Below, in pieces: positions 6,150-11,661 of a stretch of 11,661 nucleotides of DNA (position 1 is the stretch's first letter; each line of letters opens with the position of its first letter). The position numbers and the translations under genes are program-made. Under the pieces are notes generated by a model. The model saw nothing but the letters and a program-made list of their open reading frames with translations. It was not told the origin of the DNA and searched no databases. Location of the stretch: NCBI GenBank assembly GCA_022562655.1, contig JADFOU010000037.1, positions 1 to 11,661 on the forward strand, given 5' to 3'. The DNA comes from a candidate division TA06 bacterium (GTDB lineage: Bacteria; Hydrothermota; DG-26; E44-bin18; JADFOU01).

Positions 6150-6323
6150 TCAATTCAAATCCAAATCTCAAACACCACTTTACAAATAAATACCAGTGAC
6201 CCATTTCCAAAATTGCAACCACCCCGCCTAAGGCGTTGTGGAAATCATTGAAATCTCGTGGTCTCTCTGTTTAGGATTTATTTGAAATTTCTCCTATCGC
6301 CGTTGGAACCTGAGAGTTGACTG
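6150..6323. repeat. Intergenic AT-rich repeat element with internal hairpin
   Basis: The left part is built from words such as CAAATCCAAATCTCAAACAC and TACAAATAAATACCA; the right part is roughly the complement (GGATTTATTTGAAATTT). This AAATCC/AAACACC/AAATAAAT style is familiar from dispersed intergenic repeats in uncultured Desulfobacterota-like genomes. In the middle, CCAC-N2-CGCC (6219-6228) pairs with GGCG-N2-GTGG (6232-6241) around a TAA loop. There is no T-run, so it is not a standard terminator. I see no clear promoter for rsmD within it. Confidence 0.4.
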
Positions 6324-6884
6324 ATGAGGATTATCTCGGGAGAGTTGGGGGGGAGGTGGATAAAGGGAGGGGGAAAGAGGTCTACACTTCGACCCACTTC
6401 GAATCGAGTCAAGGAGACGCTTTTCGATATTCTTGGAGAGAGGGTTTCGGGGGCAAAGGTTCTGGATCTCTTTGCGGGAACGGGAAATTTAGGATTGGAA
6501 GCCCTTTCAAGAGGAGCTCGAGAATCCACCTTTATAGACTCCAGTCCTTCTTCTGTGAAGATCATTCGAGAAAATATAGATCATCTAGGAATCTCAACAA
6601 GATCAAGAGTTTTGCAAGGGGATGCTTCGATTCTTCTCAGGCGTCTTCACCGGTGGGACGAGCGTTTCGATCTAATTTTCGCTGACCCTCCTTATCCGAT
6701 AGGCATCACTCAAAAGATCCTAAACCAAATTGCATACTCCCTCCCACCGGGAGGAATTTTTATCCTTCAACACCACAAAAAAGTCCTTCCTGAAGCAGAC
6801 TCGGAATGCGGAATCAGGAAGATTCGGGAGAGACAGTTTGGAGAGACTGTCCTTACCTTTTATAAAAAGAGGACTGCTGGTTAA
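6324..6884 (+). CDS. rsmD: 16S rRNA (guanine-966-N2)-methyltransferase
   Basis: Cytoplasmic SAM-dependent enzyme that methylates G966 of 16S rRNA during assembly of the small ribosomal subunit. The 186-residue length is normal. Hallmarks are the opening MRIISGELGGR, LRPTSNRVKETLFDIL (22-37), the SAM-binding loop VLDLFAGTGNLGLEA (46-60) and the catalytic DPPY (121-124). The start ATG 6324 fits the family N-terminus; only a weak GAGAG lies upstream. coaD follows 85 bases later, a gene order common in bacteria. Confidence 0.95.
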   Translation: MRIISGELGGRWIKGGGKRSTLRPTSNRVKETLFDILGERVSGAKVLDLFAGTGNLGLEALSRGARESTFIDSSPSSVKIIRENIDHLGISTRSRVLQGDASILLRRLHRWDERFDLIFADPPYPIGITQKILNQIAYSLPPGGIFILQHHKKVLPEADSECGIRKIRERQFGETVLTFYKKRTAG

Positions 6885-6969
6885 AGGGTCGAATAGAGCA
6901 ATAGAGAATTAGAATCCAAACCCCTTTCACCCATACCCCATCACCCTTTAAGGAGCTATCCATACCCCA

Positions 6970-7449
6970 GTGCGGACTGCCATCTATCCCGGTACCTTTG
7001 ACCCCATTACCAATGGTCATTTGGATGTGATCCGAAGATGCCTTTCCCTATTCGACAGAGTCGTCGTTGCAGTCGCACATCGGGAAGAGAAGGACCCCCT
7101 TTTCAGCGTGGAAGAACGTGTGGAGATATTGAAGGAAAGCCTCGAGAAGATGAAACGGGTAGAGGTGGATCAATTCGATGGACTCCTGGTGGAGTATGCA
7201 AAGAAGAAAGGGGCAAAGGCAATCATTCGGGGCTTGCGTGCAGTTTCTGATTTTGAGTATGAGTTCCAGATGGCCTTGATGAACCGAAGATTAGACGCCT
7301 CTATAGAGACCGTCTTCTTAACTCCCTCGGAGCAGCATATCTTTTTGAGCTCCAGTCTTGTGAAGGAAGTGGTGAGTTTGGGTGGGGATGTGGGGGGGAT
7401 GGTGCCTCAAGAGGTGGAGAGAAGGCTGAGAGAGAAGTTCAAACAGTAA
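6970..7449 (+). CDS. coaD: Phosphopantetheine adenylyltransferase
   Basis: Catalyses the penultimate step of coenzyme A synthesis, joining 4'-phosphopantetheine and ATP to give dephospho-CoA and pyrophosphate in the cytoplasm. The 159-residue length is typical. The nucleotidyltransferase signature is AIYPGTFDPITNGH (4-17), with the (T/H)xGH motif as TNGH. IIRGLRAVSDFEYEFQMA (about 85-102) and LSSSLVKEV near the C-terminus are also diagnostic. The start is GTG 6970, fixed by the conserved MRTAIYPGTFDP opening. The nearest good Shine-Dalgarno sequence, AAGGAG at 6950-6955, is 14 bases away, more than the usual 5-9. A strong terminator lies 41 bases after the stop. Confidence 0.97.
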   Translation: MRTAIYPGTFDPITNGHLDVIRRCLSLFDRVVVAVAHREEKDPLFSVEERVEILKESLEKMKRVEVDQFDGLLVEYAKKKGAKAIIRGLRAVSDFEYEFQMALMNRRLDASIETVFLTPSEQHIFLSSSLVKEVVSLGGDVGGMVPQEVERRLREKFKQ

Positions 7450-7490
7450 TTAGCTAATCCGCAGATAATTTGATTCTTCTGCGAGATTGT

Positions 7491-7525
7491 AAAAGGAGTG
7501 GCTATAGGGGCCACTCCTTTTTTTT
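7491..7525. terminator. Bidirectional intrinsic terminator between coaD and the M16 operon
   Basis: A perfect 12-bp stem (AAAAGGAGTGGC 7491-7502 with GCCACTCCTTTT 7510-7521) around a 7-base loop. Eight T residues end the rightward side and four A residues open the leftward side. It lies between convergent genes and can serve both coaD and the peptidase operon. Confidence 0.9.
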
Positions 7526-7567
7526 GATGAATAATTGATCTCGAAATTGCAATGAAGTTTCTTCAAC

Positions 7568-9079
7568 TTACTCCGGAAGAATGGGTTCTTTCAACGAGAT
7601 AACTTTCACTTCACCGAGGTCATCCAGGGGTTTGTCAAAATTCTCGCTGTCCCCCACAACTAAAATGCAGAGGCGGTCGGGATGGAGATATTCTTTCGCA
7701 ACCCGCTGAATGTCCTCTTTCGTGACCGCCCGGATTTTGTCTAAATAGGTTTGGTAGTAATCTCGGGGACGGTTATTATATTCTAAGAACATCAGCTGGC
7801 TGACGATGGAGACTGTAGAGGTCCAGTTGAAGACATAACGGTTGATATAGACATTCTTCCCGAGTTCCAGTTCCCAGTCTTCCACAGGGGCGTTCCGAAT
7901 CTTCTCAATTTCTTCCAGAAGGATATCAATGGTTCGGTGGGTAGTTTCGGTCTTGGTCTGGCAGTTGGCATAGAAGGCGCCCAGATCTTGGGTGTCGGTT
8001 TGGAAACGGCTTCCAACAGAATAGGCAAGCCCCTCATCGGAACGAACCCTTTCGGTCATCCTGGATGTGAAACTTCCCCCACCCAGTACAAAGTTCATCA
8101 GAGTGATGGCATAGATATCTGGGTTTGTCCGATCCACCCCCAAATGTCCGATCCGGATATTGGTCTGATTGATCTCCTTGGGAATGAGGTTAACCGACCC
8201 GGTGAATTTCTCTTCAACTTTTGGGACTTCCGGGAAGTCAATGGTTGAGGACTTCCAGTCCCGGAAATTCCTTTTGATCTTCTCAATCATCTCCCCTTCA
8301 TTGAAATCTCCAGTGATGCCAAGGATGATATTGTTTGGATGGAAGTATTTTTTGTGGAAGGCAATGAGGTCCTTCCGCGCGATCTTCGAGATGGGTTCCC
8401 ATTCGAGGCTTCGACCATAGGGATGATCTCCATAGATCAACTTGTAGAATTCTCGAGAGAGGATGGAGCCGGGGCTGTCATTCTGGCGACGAATGGACTC
8501 TTTGATCTCCTTCTTCGCTAAGTCAATCTTTTCCTGCTCAAAGCGGGGAGACATCAGGAGTTCGGCAAAGTGAGTGAGGGCTTTGTCGAAATTCTTCTTC
8601 AAGACATTGAGGGAAGCCCTTCCAGATTCATCTCCGATTGAAGTGGAGAGGTTGGCAGCAATGTATTCCAACTCCCGATCCAGCTCATCCCCGGAGAGGT
8701 TTTGGGTTCCTCCCGTCCGCAGAACTCGACCGGTGAGGTTGGCCAACCCTTCCTTTTCCTTCGGCTCATAGAAGGCGCCTGTTCGGATGATCGCCTGTAG
8801 ATTGATCAGGGAAAGATTATGATCTTCCTTGAGATAGAGGATCATCCCATTTTCCATTTCTATCCGTTTCACATCTTCCCCCACCTCCGGAACTTTCCAG
8901 TGAATCTCCGGATATTTGAACTTGGAGATGATTTTGGCCCCTTTGGAGTTAGCCTTTGGTTTCCGCGAGGGCTCTTCCCCTTTCGGGACCGATCCCACAA
9001 GAAGGGTGGAGAGGAGAAGAATGGATAGTAGATTCACCCGAATCAGGCCGTTTTTTAAATGGAACCTTGGGACTCTCAT
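7568..9079 (-). CDS. M16-family peptidase-like subunit, zinc motif lost
   Basis: 503-residue insulinase-like protein with an N-terminal signal or anchor segment (hydrophobic about 12-30, NLLSILLLSTLLVGS) and two M16 half-domains. Where active members read GLAHLLEH, this one reads GLANLTGR (111-118), so both zinc His and the catalytic Glu are replaced by Asn, Arg and Gly: it cannot bind the metal in the usual way. The C-terminal half keeps the M16 motif GGGSFTSRMTERVRSDEGLAYSV (as R340 and Y353), which in heterodimeric M16B enzymes completes the active site of the partner. Its ATG lies 2 bases past the upstream gene's stop, and its AAAGGAG Shine-Dalgarno sequence is inside that gene's last codons, so translation is coupled. 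It most likely works as the non-catalytic half of a periplasmic peptidase with that neighbour. Confidence 0.88.
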   Translation of the reverse strand: MRVPRFHLKNGLIRVNLLSILLLSTLLVGSVPKGEEPSRKPKANSKGAKIISKFKYPEIHWKVPEVGEDVKRIEMENGMILYLKEDHNLSLINLQAIIRTGAFYEPKEKEGLANLTGRVLRTGGTQNLSGDELDRELEYIAANLSTSIGDESGRASLNVLKKNFDKALTHFAELLMSPRFEQEKIDLAKKEIKESIRRQNDSPGSILSREFYKLIYGDHPYGRSLEWEPISKIARKDLIAFHKKYFHPNNIILGITGDFNEGEMIEKIKRNFRDWKSSTIDFPEVPKVEEKFTGSVNLIPKEINQTNIRIGHLGVDRTNPDIYAITLMNFVLGGGSFTSRMTERVRSDEGLAYSVGSRFQTDTQDLGAFYANCQTKTETTHRTIDILLEEIEKIRNAPVEDWELELGKNVYINRYVFNWTSTVSIVSQLMFLEYNNRPRDYYQTYLDKIRAVTKEDIQRVAKEYLHPDRLCILVVGDSENFDKPLDDLGEVKVISLKEPILPE

Positions 9080-9080
9080 T

Positions 9081-10685
9081 TTATTCTCCTTTCATTGACT
9101 CCAGAGCTTGACTGTCAGGCCATGAATAATTACTTTTCTCTTTTTTCACAAGAGACGCAACCGTCCGATTGGAAGGAGTAAAGGTTTCCTGTGCGACTCG
9201 CATAATCTCTTCCGTAGTGACCGCCTTCCGCTTGTCGATGACATCCACGAGATAACGCCAGGAGCCCGTAAGAACCTCATAGTGACCCAATCGGGAAGCC
9301 ATTCCAAAATTGGTTTGGAGACCGCGGATGAAATTTGCATCGGCCTGGTTTCTCACCTTTTCCAGCTCCCAGTTTGACACGGGTTCTTTCTTCAACCTTT
9401 CGATCTCTTCGTAAATGGCTTCTTCGACCTCCAGGGTCGTATGGGGATGTCTCGGGGTGGCAGAAAAGATGAACAGATTCGGAAATTGCTGTCCCCCACC
9501 GAATCCCCGGACCCTCGTAGCCAGTTTCTTTTTCTTGACGATGTTTTCGTAGAGGCGGCTGGTCCTTCCGCTGGAAAGAATATCGCCAATTACATCAAAG
9601 ACATATTGATCGGGATGGGTGAGCTCCGGCTTGTGATAACCGATGAGAAGGGAGGGGTTGGCGTCGAACTCCACGATGACGCGCCTCTCTCCTTTCTGTT
9701 CAGGTTCTCGAGTCTGGACGGGTGGGGGAGGGGGCTGAGAAAGAATCTTGCCAAAATATTTCTCCGCCAGACGGATCACCTCCTCTGGATCCACATCCCC
9801 GACGATGACAGCAATGGAGTTGTTCGGGGCATAATAGGCCTTGAAATACGCCTCCACCTCAGATCGCCTCACCGTCTCCAGATCGGCAGCCCAACCCACA
9901 ACAGGCCAGCCATAGGGGTGGGCAGTAAAGGCAGCAGCCCCAAACTGCTCCCACAACTTCCCCCTGGGCTGGGTGTCCGTCCGGAGCCTCCTCTCCTCAT
10001 AGACCACATCCCGCTCTGAGTAGAACTCCCTCAGGACAGGGTTCTTCATCCGGTCGGATTCCAGAAAGAACCACAACTCCAAACGGTTCGAGGGGAGGCT
10101 GACGTAGTATTGGGTTCCATCATTGCCGGTAGAGGCATTGAGACCTACCCCGCCGTTTCGCATATAGGTCTGCCAGAGTTCATTCTTGACGAGATATTTT
10201 TTCTGTTCCTTCTGGAACTTTGCAAGTTTCTCCTTCAGGGCTTTGATCCTCGCCTCATCTCCTTCTGCCCATGCCTCGTCGATTTGATCCATCACCTTTT
10301 CGATCTTTTCCATGAGGGAAATTTCCTTCTTATAATTTGTCGTTCCCATGCTCTGGGTCCCCTTGAACATCATATGCTCCAAGAGATGAGAGGTTCCTGT
10401 AATTCCAGGGTGTTCATTGACGGAACCCACCTTGAAGCGGAGATAGGTGGAGAAGACAGGGGCCTCATGCCTCTCGAGGATCAAGAACTTCATCCCGTTT
10501 TTGAGGGTGTGTTCAACGACATTGAGTTCTAACTTCTGGGCAAATCCAGAAAGAGGGAGAAAAACCGTGATCAGAAAAACCAGCATCGAAGATCTCCTTT
10601 GCTTCACAGCCAAACCCAAGGGTAGGAGCATCGAAGATCTCCGTTGCTTACCAGCCAAACCCCCGAGTAGGAGAATCTTTGTCAT
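9081..10685 (-). CDS. M16-family zinc metallopeptidase, active subunit
   Basis: 534-residue predicted periplasmic metallopeptidase. The zinc/catalytic motif is HLLEH (H100, E103, H104), and the third ligand is probably E230 or E231 in VVYEERRLR. These are about 126 residues apart instead of about 75, because a Glu/Lys-rich coiled-coil insertion (roughly 120-170) lies between; a subgroup of M16 peptidases has this. The second half-domain has SSGRTSRLYE but LATRVRG where the partner has LAYSV, so the Tyr is missing. A hydrophobic secretion segment, MLVFLITVFLPLSGFA (34-49), precedes the mature part. The start is uncertain. ATG 10685 has AAGGAGG 6 bases upstream and follows a promoter closely, but a 45-bp tandem repeat supplies two further in-frame ATGs (10631, 10586), each with GGAG 7 bases upstream. 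The longest form is listed because it gives the signal sequence a basic N-region. Substrate unknown. Confidence 0.9.
   Translation of the reverse strand: MTKILLLGGLAGKQRRSSMLLPLGLAVKQRRSSMLVFLITVFLPLSGFAQKLELNVVEHTLKNGMKFLILERHEAPVFSTYLRFKVGSVNEHPGITGTSHLLEHMMFKGTQSMGTTNYKKEISLMEKIEKVMDQIDEAWAEGDEARIKALKEKLAKFQKEQKKYLVKNELWQTYMRNGGVGLNASTGNDGTQYYVSLPSNRLELWFFLESDRMKNPVLREFYSERDVVYEERRLRTDTQPRGKLWEQFGAAAFTAHPYGWPVVGWAADLETVRRSEVEAYFKAYYAPNNSIAVIVGDVDPEEVIRLAEKYFGKILSQPPPPPVQTREPEQKGERRVIVEFDANPSLLIGYHKPELTHPDQYVFDVIGDILSSGRTSRLYENIVKKKKLATRVRGFGGGQQFPNLFIFSATPRHPHTTLEVEEAIYEEIERLKKEPVSNWELEKVRNQADANFIRGLQTNFGMASRLGHYEVLTGSWRYLVDVIDKRKAVTTEEIMRVAQETFTPSNRTVASLVKKEKSNYSWPDSQALESMKGE
10587..10676 (-). 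repeat. 45-bp tandem duplication at the start of the M16 gene
   Basis: Two adjacent 45-base units (10632-10676 and 10587-10631, read on the minus strand) match at 38 of 45 positions. Each ends in GGAGATCTTCG directly before an ATG or CTG-reading continuation, so each carries a Shine-Dalgarno-like sequence and is followed by ATG. Because 45 is a multiple of three the frame is kept, giving two copies of a 15-residue unit containing KQRRSSM. Confidence 0.9.
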
Positions 10686-10709
10686 CCTTAGCCTCCTTTT
10701 TTAGGATTG

Positions 10710-10738
10710 ATCTTAACGATTTGGATTGCCCCCGTCAA
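10710..10738 (-). promoter_or_regulatory. Promoter of the M16 peptidase operon
   Basis: On the minus strand, TTGACG (10733-10738) and TAAGAT (10710-10715) are separated by 17 bp, with five and four of six consensus matches. The start would fall near 10703, about 18 bases before ATG 10685, with the AAGGAGG site (10692-10698) inside the leader. An AT-rich palindrome (GATAAA/TTTATC, 10739-10753) lies just upstream of the -35, as an UP-like element might. Confidence 0.5.
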
Positions 10739-10815
10739 GATAAAAAATTTATCCGCAGAGTTCGAAGTGATGGGCTACCGTTTTCCGGTGGAGAATGAGA
10801 CCCTTCCCATTCAGT

Positions 10816-11661
10816 CTAAAAATTTCCAAAGCGAGGATTGACCACGTTACTATAGATCGACCCAAAGGTGTAGCTTAACCCGATTGATCCGAAGTAATTA
10901 TACGAAGTCTCGAGCTCCTTAAGTTTTAAAAAGATTTCCGCAGGTGATCGTTCACTTTTAGGTATGGACAACTGATCACGAATCCTTGATGCCCTTCCAA
11001 AAAGGCGTAAAGAAAATCCTTTCACCAGACGCAGGGACAATTCACTGAAGAGGGTTAGTCGGTGCTTATAAAAATCATGAAAGTAATGAGATCCTTCCAA
11101 TGTGGTACTCACAGAACCCCAGGTCTGATTCTGATCCAGTGCGACCGATAGACTTCCTCTGTACAAGGTTTCAGATGTTTTGTCATAAATGGTTTCTTCT
11201 TCATATCGGATAGGATTGATGCCTGCCTTGTAGAGAAAAAGAAGTTCCCTACGGGTGGATTCGGAGTAGGGAAAGAGATTGTATTCGATTGCAGGAGCAA
11301 TCGAAATGCCTAAGTCGGTGTTATTGTAGGTGGATCTATACGCAGATCCAGATATTCCTGCTGACCAATGATCCGTCAGACTTTTTACGATCAATCCGTT
11401 AAACCCGCGACTTCTGGAAATGGAAATGACTGTCGTATCTACATCATCGATCGTGTATGTGAAGCTACTTCTTTCATACCCATAATTTGTTGACAATCTC
11501 GTTTTCCAGTCGGGCGTTATCCGGTTGGCAGAGAAGTTCCCGTAAAAGTTAATAAAGTTACTCGATTTCTCTCCGCCAAAATAACTATTGGCATTGGCAC
11601 GAAAGACCCAATAGTTCCATTTATCCTCCACAAGAACTGGCTCGACCTGCTCTGTAAAGGA
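10816..11661 (-). CDS. Outer-membrane beta-barrel protein, 5' end beyond the window
   Basis: The frame is open to the window edge, so at least 281 residues are seen and the N-terminus is missing; the GTG at 11631 is internal and not a convincing start. The sequence alternates hydrophobic and polar residues in strands separated by short turns, with many Tyr, Phe and Ser (WVFRANANSYFGGEKSSNF, YGYERSSFTYTI, GSIGLSYTFGSIYSNVV). It ends in a C-terminal Phe (NPRFGNF), as expected for substrates of the BAM assembly machinery. It resembles DUF481/YdiY-like conserved barrels, but I cannot confirm the family. It lies 130 bases upstream of the M16 pair on the same strand. No terminator separates them, so read-through into the peptidase genes is possible besides their own promoter. 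Confidence 0.7.
   Translation of the reverse strand, partial: SFTEQVEPVLVEDKWNYWVFRANANSYFGGEKSSNFINFYGNFSANRITPDWKTRLSTNYGYERSSFTYTIDDVDTTVISISRSRGFNGLIVKSLTDHWSAGISGSAYRSTYNNTDLGISIAPAIEYNLFPYSESTRRELLFLYKAGINPIRYEEETIYDKTSETLYRGSLSVALDQNQTWGSVSTTLEGSHYFHDFYKHRLTLFSELSLRLVKGFSLRLFGRASRIRDQLSIPKSERSPAEIFLKLKELETSYNYFGSIGLSYTFGSIYSNVVNPRFGNF

Noticed and set aside
6317..6685. 122-codon frame overlapping rsmD
   Set aside because: Rich in Ser, Arg and Gly with no family resemblance, while the rsmD frame carries every expected motif.
9441..10019. 192-codon plus-strand frame opposite the M16 gene
   Set aside because: It is antisense to a clearly conserved peptidase gene, has no recognised motif, and is explained by the codon bias of the opposite strand.
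10584..10685. Tat signal at the RR pair of the M16 N-terminus
   Set aside because: QRRSSML lacks the FLK part of the SRRxFLK consensus, and the arginines come from the repeated unit; an ordinary Sec signal explains the hydrophobic segment.

Overview
This window looks like chromosomal DNA of a Gram-negative bacterium, probably an uncultured Desulfobacterota (old Deltaproteobacteria) or a close relative. The evidence is three proteins that look like outer-membrane or periplasmic envelope proteins, an M16 peptidase subtype with a coiled-coil insertion that I know mainly from such genomes, a consensus sigma-54 promoter, and AT-rich intergenic repeats of a style common in these lineages. No taxonomic marker gene is present, so the assignment is an inference. 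Gene content is mostly housekeeping plus cell-envelope functions; I see no phage, insertion sequence, CRISPR array, tRNA or rRNA.

Layout. (1) 1-682: the C-terminal 60% of miaA, with its ATP-binding N-terminal part replaced by about 125 bp of AT-rich DNA carrying iterated ATACCCT-like motifs; it ends at a strong intrinsic terminator. (2) 683-1093: a control region with a sigma-54 promoter at 976-991, TGTCA/TGACA half-sites upstream of it, and a sigma-70-type promoter at 1055-1082 placed to drive asnS. (3) 1109-4437: asnS, then a left-handed beta-helix acyltransferase and a DegT-family sugar aminotransferase. The last two form a nucleotide-sugar pair that would make an N-acylated amino sugar for surface polysaccharide. 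An AT-rich inverted repeat separates asnS from the pair. (4) 4482-6149: an envelope protein combining a predicted beta-barrel, a carboxypeptidase-regulatory-like domain, TPR-like repeats and a Lys-Pro linker. (5) 6150-7525: an intergenic repeat, then rsmD and coaD, closed by a bidirectional terminator. (6) 7568-11661, minus strand: the C-terminal part of an outer-membrane beta-barrel gene running off the window, then a promoter and a translationally coupled pair of M16 peptidase genes.

How they fit together. The M16 pair looks like one heteromeric periplasmic protease: the first product carries the zinc motif, while the second lacks all three zinc-motif residues but keeps the C-terminal Arg/Tyr motif that the first has partly lost. 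The acyltransferase and aminotransferase would act in sequence on a keto-sugar nucleotide (amination, then N-acylation). rsmD and coaD are a common bacterial neighbour pair with unrelated biochemical roles.

The points most worth a second look are the beheaded miaA, the orphan-looking sigma-54 promoter upstream of asnS, the in-frame low-conservation insertion and tail of the aminotransferase that share a 14-bp inverted sequence, and the 45-bp tandem duplication that repeats a ribosome-binding site and start codon at the head of the active M16 gene. I did not find a convincing wholly new multi-gene system.
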